Source of the DNA: JAPXSY01 sp033812795 | GTDB taxonomy: Bacteria; Verrucomicrobiota; Kiritimatiellia; RFP12; UBA1067 | NCBI GenBank assembly: GCA_033812795.1 | Contig: JAPXSY010000003.1 | Location: forward strand, 1-64,000 | Direction of reading: 5' to 3' | DNA: 64,000 nucleotides | Part shown: positions 1-8,514 of the stretch, piece by piece | Numbering within the stretch: position 1 is the stretch's first letter | How the letters are laid out: each line of letters starts with the position of its first letter | The notes under the pieces: model-generated | Database searches by the model: none | Seen by the model: the letters and a program-made list of their open reading frames with translations, nothing else | Told to the model about the DNA's origin: nothing | Position numbers and translations under genes: made by a program

Positions 1-163
1 GGCTAACTCCTAACCTCTTGCCTATAAATTGACAGGATGACAGGATTTTCAGGATTGAACAGCATCATGTTAATCATAGATCTCTTCCCGCCGAAGCGAA
101 GCTGTCGGGAATCATGTCCTAAACGTATTCCAAGGTTTTTCGCGGCTGAGCCGCGCGGCAGGT

Positions 164-198
164 TAACTCCTAACTCCTAAATCCTAAATCCCAAATGG
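164..198. repeat. Five degenerate heptamers
   Basis: Heptamers TAACTCC, TAACTCC, TAAATCC, TAAATCC and CAAATGG follow one another without gaps just downstream of the ThuA-like gene. Bases 1-20 have a similar look. The rest of 1-223 holds no gene that I can support. Similar seven-base periodic tracts recur in other gaps of this locus (1201-1228, 9830-9857, 9951-9971, 10332-10352). Confidence 0.7.
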
Positions 199-223
199 TG
201 TAACCCCGCGCATCGCGCGGCGG

Positions 224-1003
224 TTACCCCTTCACGATGCCGACCTTGTGCAGGTCGAAATCCTTGGGGGCGATCGGCGAGAGCGAGTCGGGGCGATGCG
301 TCTTGGGGAAGGGCATGTCCACTGTGGGCTTGAGCCAGCGGATGCCGTTCGCCAAAACCTTGAGCACCTCCGCTTGATGGAAGGTGGGAAAGGCTTCATG
401 GCCTGGACGGAAGTAGAACATGCGCCCGAACCCGCGCTGCAGCGTGAAGCCGCTGCGGAACACTTCGCCGCCCTCGAACCACGACATGAAGATCACATGC
501 GCGTCACCGGCGATCATGAAGGGCTCGCCGTACATCTCCTCGTAGGGGATGTCGAAGTGCTCGGGTATGCCGTCGGCGATCGGGTGCGCGGGATCGACAC
601 ACCAGACGCGCTCCAGTTCCCCGACCTCCCGCCAGTGCAGTTTGCCACTGGTGCCGTTCAACTCGCGGAAGATCTTGGACATGTGCCCCGAGTGCATCAC
701 CAGCAGCCCCATGCCGTCCCACACGCGCTGGCGCACCCGCGCCACGATGGCGTCCTCGACCTTGTCATGCGCCGCGTGTCCCCACCAGAGCAGCACGTCC
801 GTGGCATCCAGCACATCCTGCGTGAGACCGTGTTCCGGCTCCTGCAGCGTGGCGGTACGGATCACGAGATCCGGCGCGGCCAAGCTCTTGGCAAGGCTAC
901 CGTGGATGCCGCCGGGATAAAGCTCGGCGACCGACGGCTCTTGCTGTTCGTGAACATTCTCATTCCAGATTGTGACTCGGAGGGGGGCGGTTGTTTTCTG
1001 CAC
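224..1003 (-). CDS. ThuA-like domain protein
   Basis: A 259-residue protein of the ThuA family (glutamine-amidotransferase-like fold). I see the conserved stretches LLWWGHAAHD (about residues 70-80), LLVMHSGHMS (about 100-110) and RPGHEAFPTFH (about 200). No signal peptide is visible, so it is probably cytoplasmic. The start is GTG, placed by an AAGGAG six bases upstream. ThuA proteins act in catabolism of trehalose and similar disaccharides with Gfo/Idh/MocA dehydrogenases (ThuB) through 3-keto sugars; the exact reaction of this subfamily is not settled. It is the last gene of the minus-strand catabolic series, separated from the isomerase-fold gene by a repeat-rich 354-base gap, so it may need its own promoter. 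Family call firm, substrate unknown. Confidence 0.85.
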   Translation of the reverse strand: MQKTTAPLRVTIWNENVHEQQEPSVAELYPGGIHGSLAKSLAAPDLVIRTATLQEPEHGLTQDVLDATDVLLWWGHAAHDKVEDAIVARVRQRVWDGMGLLVMHSGHMSKIFRELNGTSGKLHWREVGELERVWCVDPAHPIADGIPEHFDIPYEEMYGEPFMIAGDAHVIFMSWFEGGEVFRSGFTLQRGFGRMFYFRPGHEAFPTFHQAEVLKVLANGIRWLKPTVDMPFPKTHRPDSLSPIAPKDFDLHKVGIVKG

Positions 1004-1104
1004 GACTGGCTCCTTAGCTTGATATGGTCATTGTGACACAAGCGCGACACATGGACAAGTCGTGTTTTGGTGTTTTTATCCCTTTGGTTTCAGGTTTCAT
1101 CCAA

Positions 1105-1128
1105 ATCGGGATCGGGATCGGGATCGGA
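1105..1128. repeat. Four hexamers ATCGGG
   Basis: Three perfect ATCGGG units and one ATCGGA in the 1004-1357 gap. The ten bases ATCGGGATCG are the reverse complement of CGATCCCGAT at 1240-1249, so transcripts of this gap could fold back. Apart from the arrays listed here I see nothing else in the 354-base gap. Confidence 0.75.
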
Positions 1129-1200
1129 ACCATCCGGCAAAAAGCAGAGCAGGGCTTTTACTCTCGCGGTTGCGACCACTGGGTGATCGCAATAAGAGAG

Positions 1201-1228
1201 GTTAACTCGCGACTCGCGACATGCGACC
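1201..1228. repeat. Four degenerate heptamers
   Basis: GTTAACT, CGCGACT, CGCGACA and TGCGACC in direct succession. The array sits five bases before the hexamer array at 1234, so two periodicities abut in one gap. Confidence 0.65.
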
Positions 1229-1233
1229 AGCGG

Positions 1234-1269
1234 CGATAGCGATCCCGATAGCGATACCGATATCGATGC
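1234..1269. repeat. Six hexamers CGATNN
   Basis: CGATAG, CGATCC, CGATAG, CGATAC, CGATAT and CGATGC with no spacing. The fixed CGAT core and free last two bases suggest slippage followed by drift. Partly complementary to the array at 1105-1128. Confidence 0.75.
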
Positions 1270-1341
1270 TAGCAAGTTTGGGGAATGTGTACGGCGAGCC
1301 GCCGCGAACTCAGCGTCTCCACGCGGAAGCCAATGAGTACC

Positions 1342-1365
1342 TTACAGCCTCACAGCCTCACTTCA
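1342..1365. repeat. Octamers overlapping a stop codon
   Basis: TTACAGCC, TCACAGCC and TCACTTCA run into the stop codon of the minus-strand isomerase-fold gene (stop at 1358-1360). The unit TTACAGCC also occurs, in inverse orientation, in the octamer array at 5200-5255, which likewise touches a stop codon. Confidence 0.65.
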
Positions 1366-2707
1366 CAACCACGGGCTTGATGTCCAGCCAGCGACAGAGT
1401 TCGAGCAGGTCGTTCTCGATGTCGGCGTGGATGATCGAGTAGTGGTGCTTGAAGCCTTCGGTCATGATCGTGTTGACCAGCCGCTCGGCGGTGCAGTCGA
1501 AACGGACGTTGAGCGGATTGCCGCGGATGAACGGCTCGGTGTCGAGCGCGGTGCCCTTGGCGATCAGCATGCGGTAGCCGTCGCCGTCTTCATCAAGCTG
1601 CGCCAGCGTGATCGGTCCCGCCTTCATTGAGAACTCGTTCGTGAGTCCCTTCTTGTTGCCGCCGTCCACGCGGAAGTGCTGGTCGAGGGTGGTCTCCTCG
1701 AACTTGCGGCAGATGGCAGAGGGCGCCGCGCCGCAATGCCAGAGCACGGCTGTATCTTGGTCGTAGTCGAACGAGATGAGATCGGCGAAGAAGGGAATGC
1801 CGCCGCTCAGCGATGCTTCGATCTGCATCAGGACCGCGCCCAGTACGTCGCCTTCGCAACTGCTGACGAGGCGGTCGTTGTTGAGCATGCCGATCACGGC
1901 GCACGGCGCGATGCCGTAAATGTCCGACCACTCCGGCCAGCAACGGATGGCGTATGCGGAGAGCGCGTACTTCTTGGCCGTCTTGCGGAATGACGCGTAC
2001 ATCCTTCCAGCAGACTCAAGATCCTTCTCGATCGTTTTGGCGCAGACGGCGGCGGTCTTGCGGACGGCGTCAATGCCCTGCTTGGTCTCATCCGCGCTCA
2101 GCTTTTTAGCGGTGTCGACGATCTCGAGGAGGTCGATGATCTCGATTTCGGTGCCGAGCTTGGCGCGCAGCCGCATCTCGTCGCAGTTGGAGGTGTAGAA
2201 GCCGGGGACGCGCCCGCCGACGAGGCCGACTTTGCCAGCGGCAAGGTCAGAGGCGCACTTCAGGATTTCGAGGGGGCGCTTGACCAGCTCCCCAGCCTGT
2301 TCGGCCGGCCCGAAGACGAAGGTGTTCTTACGGCCGAGCTGGCGCAGCGTATGCACGGCCATGTTCGAGCCGCAGAAAGAGTTCTGCGTCCACATGCGGT
2401 TGGCCTGCGGTTTTTCGGGCGTGGAGATCAGCACCACCGGCACCGGCAGCTCTTTGGCGATGACCGGAACGATCGCGCCGACCGGGAAGGTCGCCATGAA
2501 GACGATGACGGCGCTGACATCCTGCTTACGCAGGTCGGCGCAGAGCGCGGACGCCTCCGCTGCGGTCGTGGTCAGGCTGTCGCCGGCCACGATCTCGTAG
2601 GGGAGGGTCTTGAGACTGGCCAGCATGGTCTTGCGCAGGTTGTCGATCTCGGGCGTGGCCCAACTGGCTTTGGTAAGTGCGATGAATCCGACTTTGAATG
2701 CTTTCAT
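1358..2707 (-). CDS. L-fucose/L-arabinose isomerase-fold protein
   Basis: A 449-residue cytoplasmic protein that reads as a member of the L-fucose/L-arabinose isomerase superfamily. These enzymes use a divalent metal to interconvert aldoses and ketoses. Support comes from the N-terminal alpha/beta domain (MKAFKVGFIALTKASW), the segment RCWPEW (residues 255-260), CEGD (284-287) with a candidate metal-binding Glu285, and LWHCG with His324. The fold is more convincing than the substrate, and the protein is shorter than the roughly 590 residues of true FucI. It follows the flavoprotein and Fe-S genes, and an FGGY kinase lies further upstream, which fits an isomerase-kinase pair. No class II aldolase follows, unlike in fucose or rhamnose operons. 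An AAGGAA lies about nine bases upstream of the start. Confidence 0.75.
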   Translation of the reverse strand: MKAFKVGFIALTKASWATPEIDNLRKTMLASLKTLPYEIVAGDSLTTTAAEASALCADLRKQDVSAVIVFMATFPVGAIVPVIAKELPVPVVLISTPEKPQANRMWTQNSFCGSNMAVHTLRQLGRKNTFVFGPAEQAGELVKRPLEILKCASDLAAGKVGLVGGRVPGFYTSNCDEMRLRAKLGTEIEIIDLLEIVDTAKKLSADETKQGIDAVRKTAAVCAKTIEKDLESAGRMYASFRKTAKKYALSAYAIRCWPEWSDIYGIAPCAVIGMLNNDRLVSSCEGDVLGAVLMQIEASLSGGIPFFADLISFDYDQDTAVLWHCGAAPSAICRKFEETTLDQHFRVDGGNKKGLTNEFSMKAGPITLAQLDEDGDGYRMLIAKGTALDTEPFIRGNPLNVRFDCTAERLVNTIMTEGFKHHYSIIHADIENDLLELCRWLDIKPVVVK

Positions 2708-2759
2708 TGATGGGTTTCCTTAAGGTGGACTAAAGTGACTGGATTGACCTAATTGGCAG

Positions 2760-3731
2760 TTAATCCTGTGACAGCGCGACCGCCTCTTCGAGCGTGATGA
2801 CATCGAAGGCGGGGTTGTACTTCTTCAGGGTGTCTTTCACGGTCTGCGACGCGGTGATGAAACGGGTCTTTCCGAGTCCTTCGGCAAGATCGTAAACGCG
2901 CTGGCAGAGCCGTTCGGCGAGTGCCGGGTAGAGCGTGTCGTAGACCACGGCGCCTTCGCCCACGGCGTAGGACTCTTCCACGTTGGTGCCGAACGGCACG
3001 AGCTTGTACCCGAGCTGCTTGAGCAGGTCGCGCGGCGCGGAAGGATTGCCGCAGGTGTTCTTGAGGAAATCGCTTTCCAAATAAACCGCCTTGCGCGAGC
3101 CGGTCTTGTTCATGCCTTGCTCCACGAAGTACGCGGCGCTGTGGATGACCTTGACGTCGGGCAGGCGGTCGTGCAGGAACTCAAACGCCGAGGGCTCCGC
3201 CAAGATCAGGGTTTTACAACCGCTGTCGGAGACCGCCTTCTTGAAGCGCGTGAAAACCTTTTTGGAAGCGGCCTCGAAGCCCAGCACCGCAAGAGCCTTG
3301 CCGGGATCGCCGCCGGTGATCACCGCGCATCCTTTGTACAACTCGGGCGTGGGGCCGAAGTAGAGCACGCGCCCTTTGCCCTTGACGCTAAAGGTGTCCT
3401 TTTCCAGCGTTTTGGCCAACGCCTTCACGGCGGCGGGTGCGAGGTCCGCCTCAACGATATCCCGGCGCACCGCGAGGACGAGGCCAGTTTCGTCATAGTC
3501 GCTCACGCAGTGGAAGCGGTTGGCGGCGCTCATCGCGCTGCGATAGAATGCGTCGATGTAGTCGGCGTTCGAGAGGTTGGCGGCGTCCATGCGGATGCGG
3601 TCGCACATCAGCGCGCGGCCGCGCGGGGTGTCGGCTTCACGGAAGGTGACGTTCCCCACCGGGTCGAGATGCCTGCACATGAAGCAGAAGCGGCAGGCGT
3701 CAATCACATTCAGATAATTTTCGATATGCAT
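2760..3731 (-). CDS. Fe-S cluster-binding protein, oxidase partner
   Basis: A 323-residue protein with a cysteine-rich N-terminus (CRFCFMCRHLDPVGN, residues 13-27) followed by DTPRGRALMCDR, typical of (Fe-S)-binding subunits of the GlcF/GlpC type. Those proteins pass electrons from a GlcD-type flavoprotein to the quinone pool. Only a short N-terminal cysteine set is visible, less than the two full four-cysteine motifs of GlcF, so it probably holds one cluster at most. The remainder lacks the CCG repeats of CCG-domain proteins but keeps Cys-containing loops (CGNP, CKTL). It starts 4 bases after the flavoprotein stop, with AAGGAG about nine bases upstream, so the two are almost certainly co-translated and form one dehydrogenase. 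Confidence 0.7.
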   Translation of the reverse strand: MHIENYLNVIDACRFCFMCRHLDPVGNVTFREADTPRGRALMCDRIRMDAANLSNADYIDAFYRSAMSAANRFHCVSDYDETGLVLAVRRDIVEADLAPAAVKALAKTLEKDTFSVKGKGRVLYFGPTPELYKGCAVITGGDPGKALAVLGFEAASKKVFTRFKKAVSDSGCKTLILAEPSAFEFLHDRLPDVKVIHSAAYFVEQGMNKTGSRKAVYLESDFLKNTCGNPSAPRDLLKQLGYKLVPFGTNVEESYAVGEGAVVYDTLYPALAERLCQRVYDLAEGLGKTRFITASQTVKDTLKKYNPAFDVITLEEAVALSQD

Positions 3732-3735
3732 GTTG

Positions 3736-5178
3736 TTACACTCCTTTTCCGGGGAAACCCATTTTGCCGGGGTTCATGATGTTGTTGGGGTCGAGCACTT
3801 TCTTGAGAGACTCAAGCACATTGAAGGCTGGCCCGTAAAGATCGCGCATGATGCGGCCGAGTTTGAGGCCCACGCCGTGGTGCTCGTTGATCACGCCGCC
3901 CTCGCGGATCGCCGCGCGGATCGCCATGTCCCAGATGCGGTTGTAGAGCGCGACCGCCTCGTTCGGGTCTTGTGGCGGTTCTTCGATGATGAAGCGCGCA
4001 TAGAGCATGCAGCCCCAGTCGTACCAGTGCGAGAAGTGACCGATGAAGGCGGCCTGCGGGAAGTTCTCTTTGACGACATTCTTCATGGCCCAGTAGACGT
4101 TCTCGATGTTGGCGAAGGTGGCGACCGTGTCGAGTGTGCCGAAAGCCTGCGGCAACTGGAACATGTAGGGTGGGTAGAAGAACTTGTAGCGGTTTTTCCA
4201 CCACGATTGCCCGGCCTCTGTGCCCAGATCCTCCTTGGCGGTTTTCTCACAGATTTTGCAGGCCTCTTCCATCTCCAAGTCCACGATCTTTTCCGGACCG
4301 TCAAAGCCGAACACCAAGTACGCGCCCTTGCGGTCGATGTTAAGCACGCGCTTGATGACCCTGGCGGTCGAGGCTTCATCGTAGAGACGGATGACGGCGG
4401 GACGCATGCGGCTGATCATGAGCTGCGAGCCTGCTACCATAGCGTCGTGCATGGTTTCGAACAGGTAGGCGTGGAACTTACGCGCGGCCGGGATCGGGTG
4501 AATCTTCATGACCGCCTTGGTCACGACTCCCAGTGTGCCCTCGCTGCCCAAAAAGAGTTCGGTGAGGGAGGGGCCGGAGGCGTGACGCGGTACCGGCAGG
4601 GTGTTGATGATTTCGCCGGTCGGTGTGACCACCTCCAGCGACATGATCATGTCTTCGATCTTGCCGTACTTGGTGCTGAGCACACCGGTACCGCGGTGTG
4701 CGATGAAACCACCGAGTGTGGCACAGGAGATCGAGGCGGGGAGGTGCATGGTGCTGAAACCGGCCTTCTCGACCTCCCACTCCAAGTGCTGCGCGTTGAT
4801 GCCGGCTTCCGCAGTAACGCACATCGTGACCGGATCAATTTCGATCACTTTGTTCATGCGCTTCATGTCCAGCACGATACCGCCGTAGACCGGCAGCGCG
4901 CCGCCTTGGGAACCTGAGCCGCCGCCCCACGGGGTCACGGGAATCTTGTGGGTGTTGGCGATCTTGAGAATCGCGGCGACCTCCTGCGTGTTGCCGGGAT
5001 AGACAACAAGATCCGGCGGCGTGGGTCGTTCACCGCGATCGTGCCAGCACTCCGGCACCCAATAGTAGTCGATGGAGTGGCCGAGATTATCGGCCTCGTT
5101 AGCTTGGACATACTCATCGCCGACCACCCAGGTCAGCTCGCTACGAATCATCTCGTAGAGGTAGTTTTTTGGTGTCAT
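3736..5178 (-). CDS. FAD-linked oxidase, GlcD/alkyl-DHAP synthase type
   Basis: A 480-residue flavoprotein of the VAO/PCMH family: FAD-binding domain (FAD_binding_4, about residues 50-230) and FAD-oxidase C domain (about 260-475). The FAD-binding signature is VTPWGGGSGSQGG (about 80-92), with LFLGSEGTLGVVT later. Near the C-terminus lies EGGVINEHHGVG, the histidine motif of GlcD and alkyl-DHAP synthase relatives, then DPNNIMNPGKMGFPG. The start at 5178 is chosen because AAAGGAG lies just upstream and the reading frame above it has no family homology. Such enzymes oxidise 2-hydroxy acids (glycolate, D-lactate, sugar-acid derivatives). Here the substrate is likely an intermediate of this pathway. 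It is paired with the Fe-S gene at 2760. Confidence 0.85.
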   Translation of the reverse strand: MTPKNYLYEMIRSELTWVVGDEYVQANEADNLGHSIDYYWVPECWHDRGERPTPPDLVVYPGNTQEVAAILKIANTHKIPVTPWGGGSGSQGGALPVYGGIVLDMKRMNKVIEIDPVTMCVTAEAGINAQHLEWEVEKAGFSTMHLPASISCATLGGFIAHRGTGVLSTKYGKIEDMIMSLEVVTPTGEIINTLPVPRHASGPSLTELFLGSEGTLGVVTKAVMKIHPIPAARKFHAYLFETMHDAMVAGSQLMISRMRPAVIRLYDEASTARVIKRVLNIDRKGAYLVFGFDGPEKIVDLEMEEACKICEKTAKEDLGTEAGQSWWKNRYKFFYPPYMFQLPQAFGTLDTVATFANIENVYWAMKNVVKENFPQAAFIGHFSHWYDWGCMLYARFIIEEPPQDPNEAVALYNRIWDMAIRAAIREGGVINEHHGVGLKLGRIMRDLYGPAFNVLESLKKVLDPNNIMNPGKMGFPGKGV

Positions 5179-5199
5179 GTTTTCTCCTTTGAGAAGGGG

Positions 5200-5255
5200 G
5201 TTAGGTAGTAAGGCTATTAGGCTGTAAGGTAGTAAGGCTGTAAGCCTGTTAGGAG
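5200..5255. repeat. Seven tandem octamers GTAAGGCT-like
   Basis: Seven consecutive 8-base units: GTTAGGTA, GTAAGGCT, ATTAGGCT, GTAAGGTA, GTAAGGCT, GTAAGCCT, GTTAGGAG. They fill most of the gap between the FGGY kinase and the flavoprotein and reach the kinase stop codon (5249-5251). The array is transcribed as part of the operon. It has no spacers, so it is not a CRISPR. Confidence 0.85.
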
Positions 5256-6733
5256 GAGGTGTTGAGAAGGCGCTTGTAGCACGGGGCCAGCGCGTCATGA
5301 ATGGCGCGGTAGTGCTGGAACTGGCTGTTGTAAAACTCCGCGCGTCCGGCGTCGGGCAACAACTCGCGATCAAAACGCAGACACTGCTTGACGGCGCTGA
5401 CCACATCGTCAAAAACGCCGATACCGACACCGGCGAGCAGAGCGCTGCCGAACGAAGCGTCACAACAGGCGGGGCACTTGACCAGCGCGTTGAAAAGGTC
5501 GCAGACAATGCTGCTCCAAAGCGCGCTCTTGGCACCGCCGCCGATCAACAGGAACTCGTGAACCGGAAGCTTCATCTTCTCGATGGTGCGGTAGCAGTCG
5601 CGCAACGAGTACGCCACGCCTTCAAGCAGCGCACGCGACGCATCGCCGCGTGTGCTGGCCATGCTGAACCCGGTGAAGCTGCCGCGCAGATCCGCGTCCC
5701 AGTAGGGCGAGCGCTCGCCCTGCAGATACGGGTGGAAGAAGACGCCGTTGCTGCCGGGCGGCGCTTTAGCGGCCTCGGCATCGATGGCGTCGTAGTGCGT
5801 TCCCGGTGCGCAAAAGGTGTCGCGGTACCAGCGTTGGCAGACCGCTGCCGCATTGGTCGCGGTGACGGTGTACCACATGCCGGGCACGACATGCGAGTAG
5901 GTGAGCGTCTCGCGGTGCGGGTGAGCCTTGGCGGTCATCACATTGACATTACCGGCGGTGGCGAGTTTGAGTACGCACTGGCCGGGCTCAATCGCGCCAG
6001 CCGCGTAATCCTCAACCGCTGAATCGCTGGCTCCCATGATGACGGGCGTGCCGACCGGCAAGCCGGTGTCGGCCGCCGCTTGCGCCGTGATGTGTCCCGC
6101 CAGATCCGTCGGATCGCCGATGCGCGGCAGGGCTTTCAGCGGGATGCCGGCCAATTCGCAGAGCGCTTCCGACCAGCACGCCTTGCGCATGTCCCAGAAG
6201 AGCGTGCCTTGCGCCTCGATGCTGTCGCAGGCCATTTCGCCGGTCAGGAGATAACGGATGTAATCTTTGACGAACGAGATGTGCCGCGTCTGCTTGAGGG
6301 TGCGCGGCTCGTTGTTGCGCAGCCAAAGCATCTGCGGCAGCGTCCACGTCGGCGTCGGCGCCTGATAGGCGGTCTTGAAGATCAGGTCGAAATGTTCCCG
6401 CTTCAAAGCCGCGCACTCCTGCACGCTGCGCTGGTCGGTCCAGATGATGGTCGGCCGCACCACGTTGAGTTTGCTGTCGAGCAGCACCGCGCCGTGCGTG
6501 TAGCTGTCGAGCGCAATGGCCGCGATACGGCGGCGCTGCTTGAGCTTCTTGAGCACCTTGCACATGACGCGGTACCAGTCGGCAGGATCCTGCTCCGCCC
6601 AGGCCGGTCGCGGGTGGTGGGTGGGATATTCGCCGGACACGCTCTCGACCACGTTGCCCGCAAGGTCAATCAGCGTTACCTTGCAGCCGCCCGTGCCGAA
6701 ATCGATTCCAAGCAAAAGGTCTTGGCGTTTCAT
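5249..6733 (-). CDS. FGGY-family carbohydrate kinase
   Basis: A 494-residue sugar kinase of the FGGY family (xylulokinase/glycerokinase type), phosphorylating a ketose or polyol with ATP in the cytoplasm. The N-terminal phosphate-binding loop is LGIDFGTGGCKVTLID (residues 7-22); TDQRS lies near residue 110 and the C-terminal nucleotide motif LIGGGAKSALW near 400. The start at 6733 overlaps the IolB-like stop by one base (TGATG), so translation is coupled; in-frame starts upstream lie inside that gene and add no homology. Length is normal for the family. The position between IolB-like and flavoprotein genes suggests a kinase for the locus's ketose product. Family members phosphorylate many sugars, so the substrate cannot be read from sequence. 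Confidence 0.88.
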   Translation of the reverse strand: MKRQDLLLGIDFGTGGCKVTLIDLAGNVVESVSGEYPTHHPRPAWAEQDPADWYRVMCKVLKKLKQRRRIAAIALDSYTHGAVLLDSKLNVVRPTIIWTDQRSVQECAALKREHFDLIFKTAYQAPTPTWTLPQMLWLRNNEPRTLKQTRHISFVKDYIRYLLTGEMACDSIEAQGTLFWDMRKACWSEALCELAGIPLKALPRIGDPTDLAGHITAQAAADTGLPVGTPVIMGASDSAVEDYAAGAIEPGQCVLKLATAGNVNVMTAKAHPHRETLTYSHVVPGMWYTVTATNAAAVCQRWYRDTFCAPGTHYDAIDAEAAKAPPGSNGVFFHPYLQGERSPYWDADLRGSFTGFSMASTRGDASRALLEGVAYSLRDCYRTIEKMKLPVHEFLLIGGGAKSALWSSIVCDLFNALVKCPACCDASFGSALLAGVGIGVFDDVVSAVKQCLRFDRELLPDAGRAEFYNSQFQHYRAIHDALAPCYKRLLNTSS

Positions 6734-7527
6734 CAACCCAATATCCATTTGTGGTCGGGATCGGGCACCGACAAAAACTTGCGGTGGTTCGGACCGGCCA
6801 TGACCCACAGGTAGTACATGGTGTAGCCCGGCGCGTTGATCACGGGGTGGTAGCCGCGCGGAATCAGCGTGGTGTCGTTCTGCTGAACCGTGCAGGTGAA
6901 ATCGATCGAACGGTCATCGGTGTAGATTTTCTGGATGCCGTAGCCCTGCGCCGGATTGAAGCGGAAGAAGTAGACCTCCTCCATATCCACCTCGACCGGC
7001 AGATTGTCGAAATCGTGACGGTGCGGCGGATAGCTCGCGTGATTGCCCGACGGCACAAATGCCTCGCCGATGTAGAAGTGGCTGGAAGGGAACTCATCGG
7101 TCAGCATGAGCAGCGCGTCGCGCTGATAGCTCTCCTTGCCGATGCGGGACTCCTTCACCTGTTCGGGTGTGATCTCATACGCGGCGGTCTTGAGGTCGGA
7201 CGGCGAGGCCGCCCAAGCGATCTCGACATCGGTCGTGCCGGTCACGGTGTAGGCGGTGCCGCACGGAATGTAGACAGTATGCGGCTTGCCGGAGAAGACA
7301 TCCTTGCGCGTGCCGACCTTCGCGAAATTGAAGCCTTCGCCGGTGACGGCGCAGGTTCCGCCCAGCACGACCAGGGCGACCTCAAACGCGCCGGACTCGG
7401 CCTTGTACGATTCGCCTGCTTTGAGCGTGATGATGCCGAACTCGGTCAGTTTCAAGTCGCCGTCGCCGATCGAGGCGATCTTGGTGAACGTGCCTTGGTT
7501 CTTGTAATGTTTCAGATACGTTTTCAT
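6733..7527 (-). CDS. iolB: IolB-like 5-deoxy-glucuronate isomerase
   Basis: A 264-residue bicupin of the IolB/KduI family. IolB converts 5-deoxy-glucuronate to 5-dehydro-2-deoxy-gluconate in myo-inositol breakdown. Metal-binding residues are visible: SYPPHRHDFDNLPVEVDMEE gives two His and a following Glu, and LIPRGYHPVINAPGY gives the downstream His. The C-terminal MYYLWVMAGPNHR is also typical. Length matches IolB. In this locus iolD, iolJ and a convincing cytoplasmic iolG/iolE set are missing, so the enzyme may serve a related keto-deoxy acid. AAAGGAG lies just upstream of the start and the gene is coupled to the downstream FGGY kinase. Family assignment is firm; an inositol role is only one option. 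Confidence 0.85.
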   Translation of the reverse strand: MKTYLKHYKNQGTFTKIASIGDGDLKLTEFGIITLKAGESYKAESGAFEVALVVLGGTCAVTGEGFNFAKVGTRKDVFSGKPHTVYIPCGTAYTVTGTTDVEIAWAASPSDLKTAAYEITPEQVKESRIGKESYQRDALLMLTDEFPSSHFYIGEAFVPSGNHASYPPHRHDFDNLPVEVDMEEVYFFRFNPAQGYGIQKIYTDDRSIDFTCTVQQNDTTLIPRGYHPVINAPGYTMYYLWVMAGPNHRKFLSVPDPDHKWILG

Positions 7528-7575
7528 GATGCTCCTTTCTTTACGCCGGTATGTTTCCGGCTTGCCGCAAGCGGA

Positions 7576-8514
7576 TCACGCGTCGCGGATTGTGGTTTCA
7601 AACTTCTTCAAATGACGTTCTGCTGTTTTGAGATTCGGTATGCCGGTTCTGCCGCCGAGCTGGGTGCATTTCAGCGCGGCGACCACGGTCGCGAAACGCA
7701 TGCAGGTCTCCCAAGGGCGCCCCTGCGCGGCGGCGAACGCGAACGCGCCGTGATAGGTGTCGCCCGCACCGGTGGTGTCGACCTCAGCGGGCACCTCGTA
7801 CTGCGGGCAACGGAACATCCGCTTCCCGTCAAAGCCGATCGAACCGCGCTTACCGAGAGTGATCCCCGCGAAGCGGCAGCCAGGCACAAACAGTTTGCGT
7901 ACCGCTGCGGTCGGCGAGCGCAATCCCGTAAACCGGGCGGCGAAAGGCTGTGAGGCGATGATGATATCGCTCAACGCCAGCAGCTCTTCGATGCCTGGGA
8001 CGAGCGTTCCGGCGTCGATAGAAACACACACACCATGTTTGCGGGCGGTTTTGGCCGCAGCGAGCGCGGCTTGCATCTGGTGTCCGTCAAGATGTAGCAG
8101 GTCGCTGGCGCGGATCCGCTCGCGGCAGAACTCGCGTGCCGAGAGCGGACGAGCCGTACCGCGCGTCCAGGCGATGCTGCGCTTGCCGCTTGGCTGATCG
8201 ATCCAGCAAAAGCCAGCCGGTGATTCGGCGTTTTTGCGGACTTTGATGCCTGCGGTGTTGACGCCCTCAGCCGTGATGCCGCGCACGATCTGCTCGCCGC
8301 GCTCGTCATCGCCGACCACCCCGCAAAACGCAGTGTCCGCGCCCAAGCGGGCAGCGGCGACGATGGCGGTGGCGGCCGGACCGCCCCCCTGTATGAGGCT
8401 CTCGACGATCTCGACTTTGTCGTCATGCGGGATATGCGGCAGGACACAGAGGTAGTCCATGCCGCAGTAGCCGATACCGGTGATTGTGGGGATTATGGTC
8501 ATCTTTTTTATCAT
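7576..8514 (-). CDS. PfkB-family sugar kinase
   Basis: A 312-residue ribokinase/PfkB-family kinase. The N-terminal GGGPAATAIVAAARLG (about residues 43-58) is the substrate-side PfkB signature; TTGAGDTYHGAFAFA (about 245-260) holds the catalytic Asp of GAGD and the anion hole. Members phosphorylate fructose, 2-keto-3-deoxy-gluconate, 5-dehydro-2-deoxy-gluconate (IolC) and similar compounds. Next to an IolB-like isomerase, an IolC-like role is attractive but unproven, and the protein lacks the C-terminal extension of some IolC proteins. The start ATG overlaps the transporter stop by four bases (ATGA), showing tight coupling of uptake and phosphorylation. Confidence 0.85.
   Translation of the reverse strand: MIKKMTIIPTITGIGYCGMDYLCVLPHIPHDDKVEIVESLIQGGGPAATAIVAAARLGADTAFCGVVGDDERGEQIVRGITAEGVNTAGIKVRKNAESPAGFCWIDQPSGKRSIAWTRGTARPLSAREFCRERIRASDLLHLDGHQMQAALAAAKTARKHGVCVSIDAGTLVPGIEELLALSDIIIASQPFAARFTGLRSPTAAVRKLFVPGCRFAGITLGKRGSIGFDGKRMFRCPQYEVPAEVDTTGAGDTYHGAFAFAAAQGRPWETCMRFATVVAALKCTQLGGRTGIPNLKTAERHLKKFETTIRDA

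Noticed and set aside
3730..4917. 395-codon plus-strand frame
   Set aside because: Antisense to the flavoprotein, whose FAD motifs are clear; composition is typical of a shadow.
5200..5255. Possible CRISPR array
   Set aside because: Units are 8 bases with no spacers and vary in sequence; no cas gene in the window.
6733..7527. Full myo-inositol operon
   Set aside because: IolB-like and PfkB genes are present, but iolD, iolJ and cytoplasmic iolG/iolE are not; the Gfo/Idh/MocA and AP-endonuclease-fold proteins here carry Tat signals.
6751..7953. 400-codon plus-strand frame
   Set aside because: Antisense to iolB and the PfkB kinase with intact catalytic motifs.
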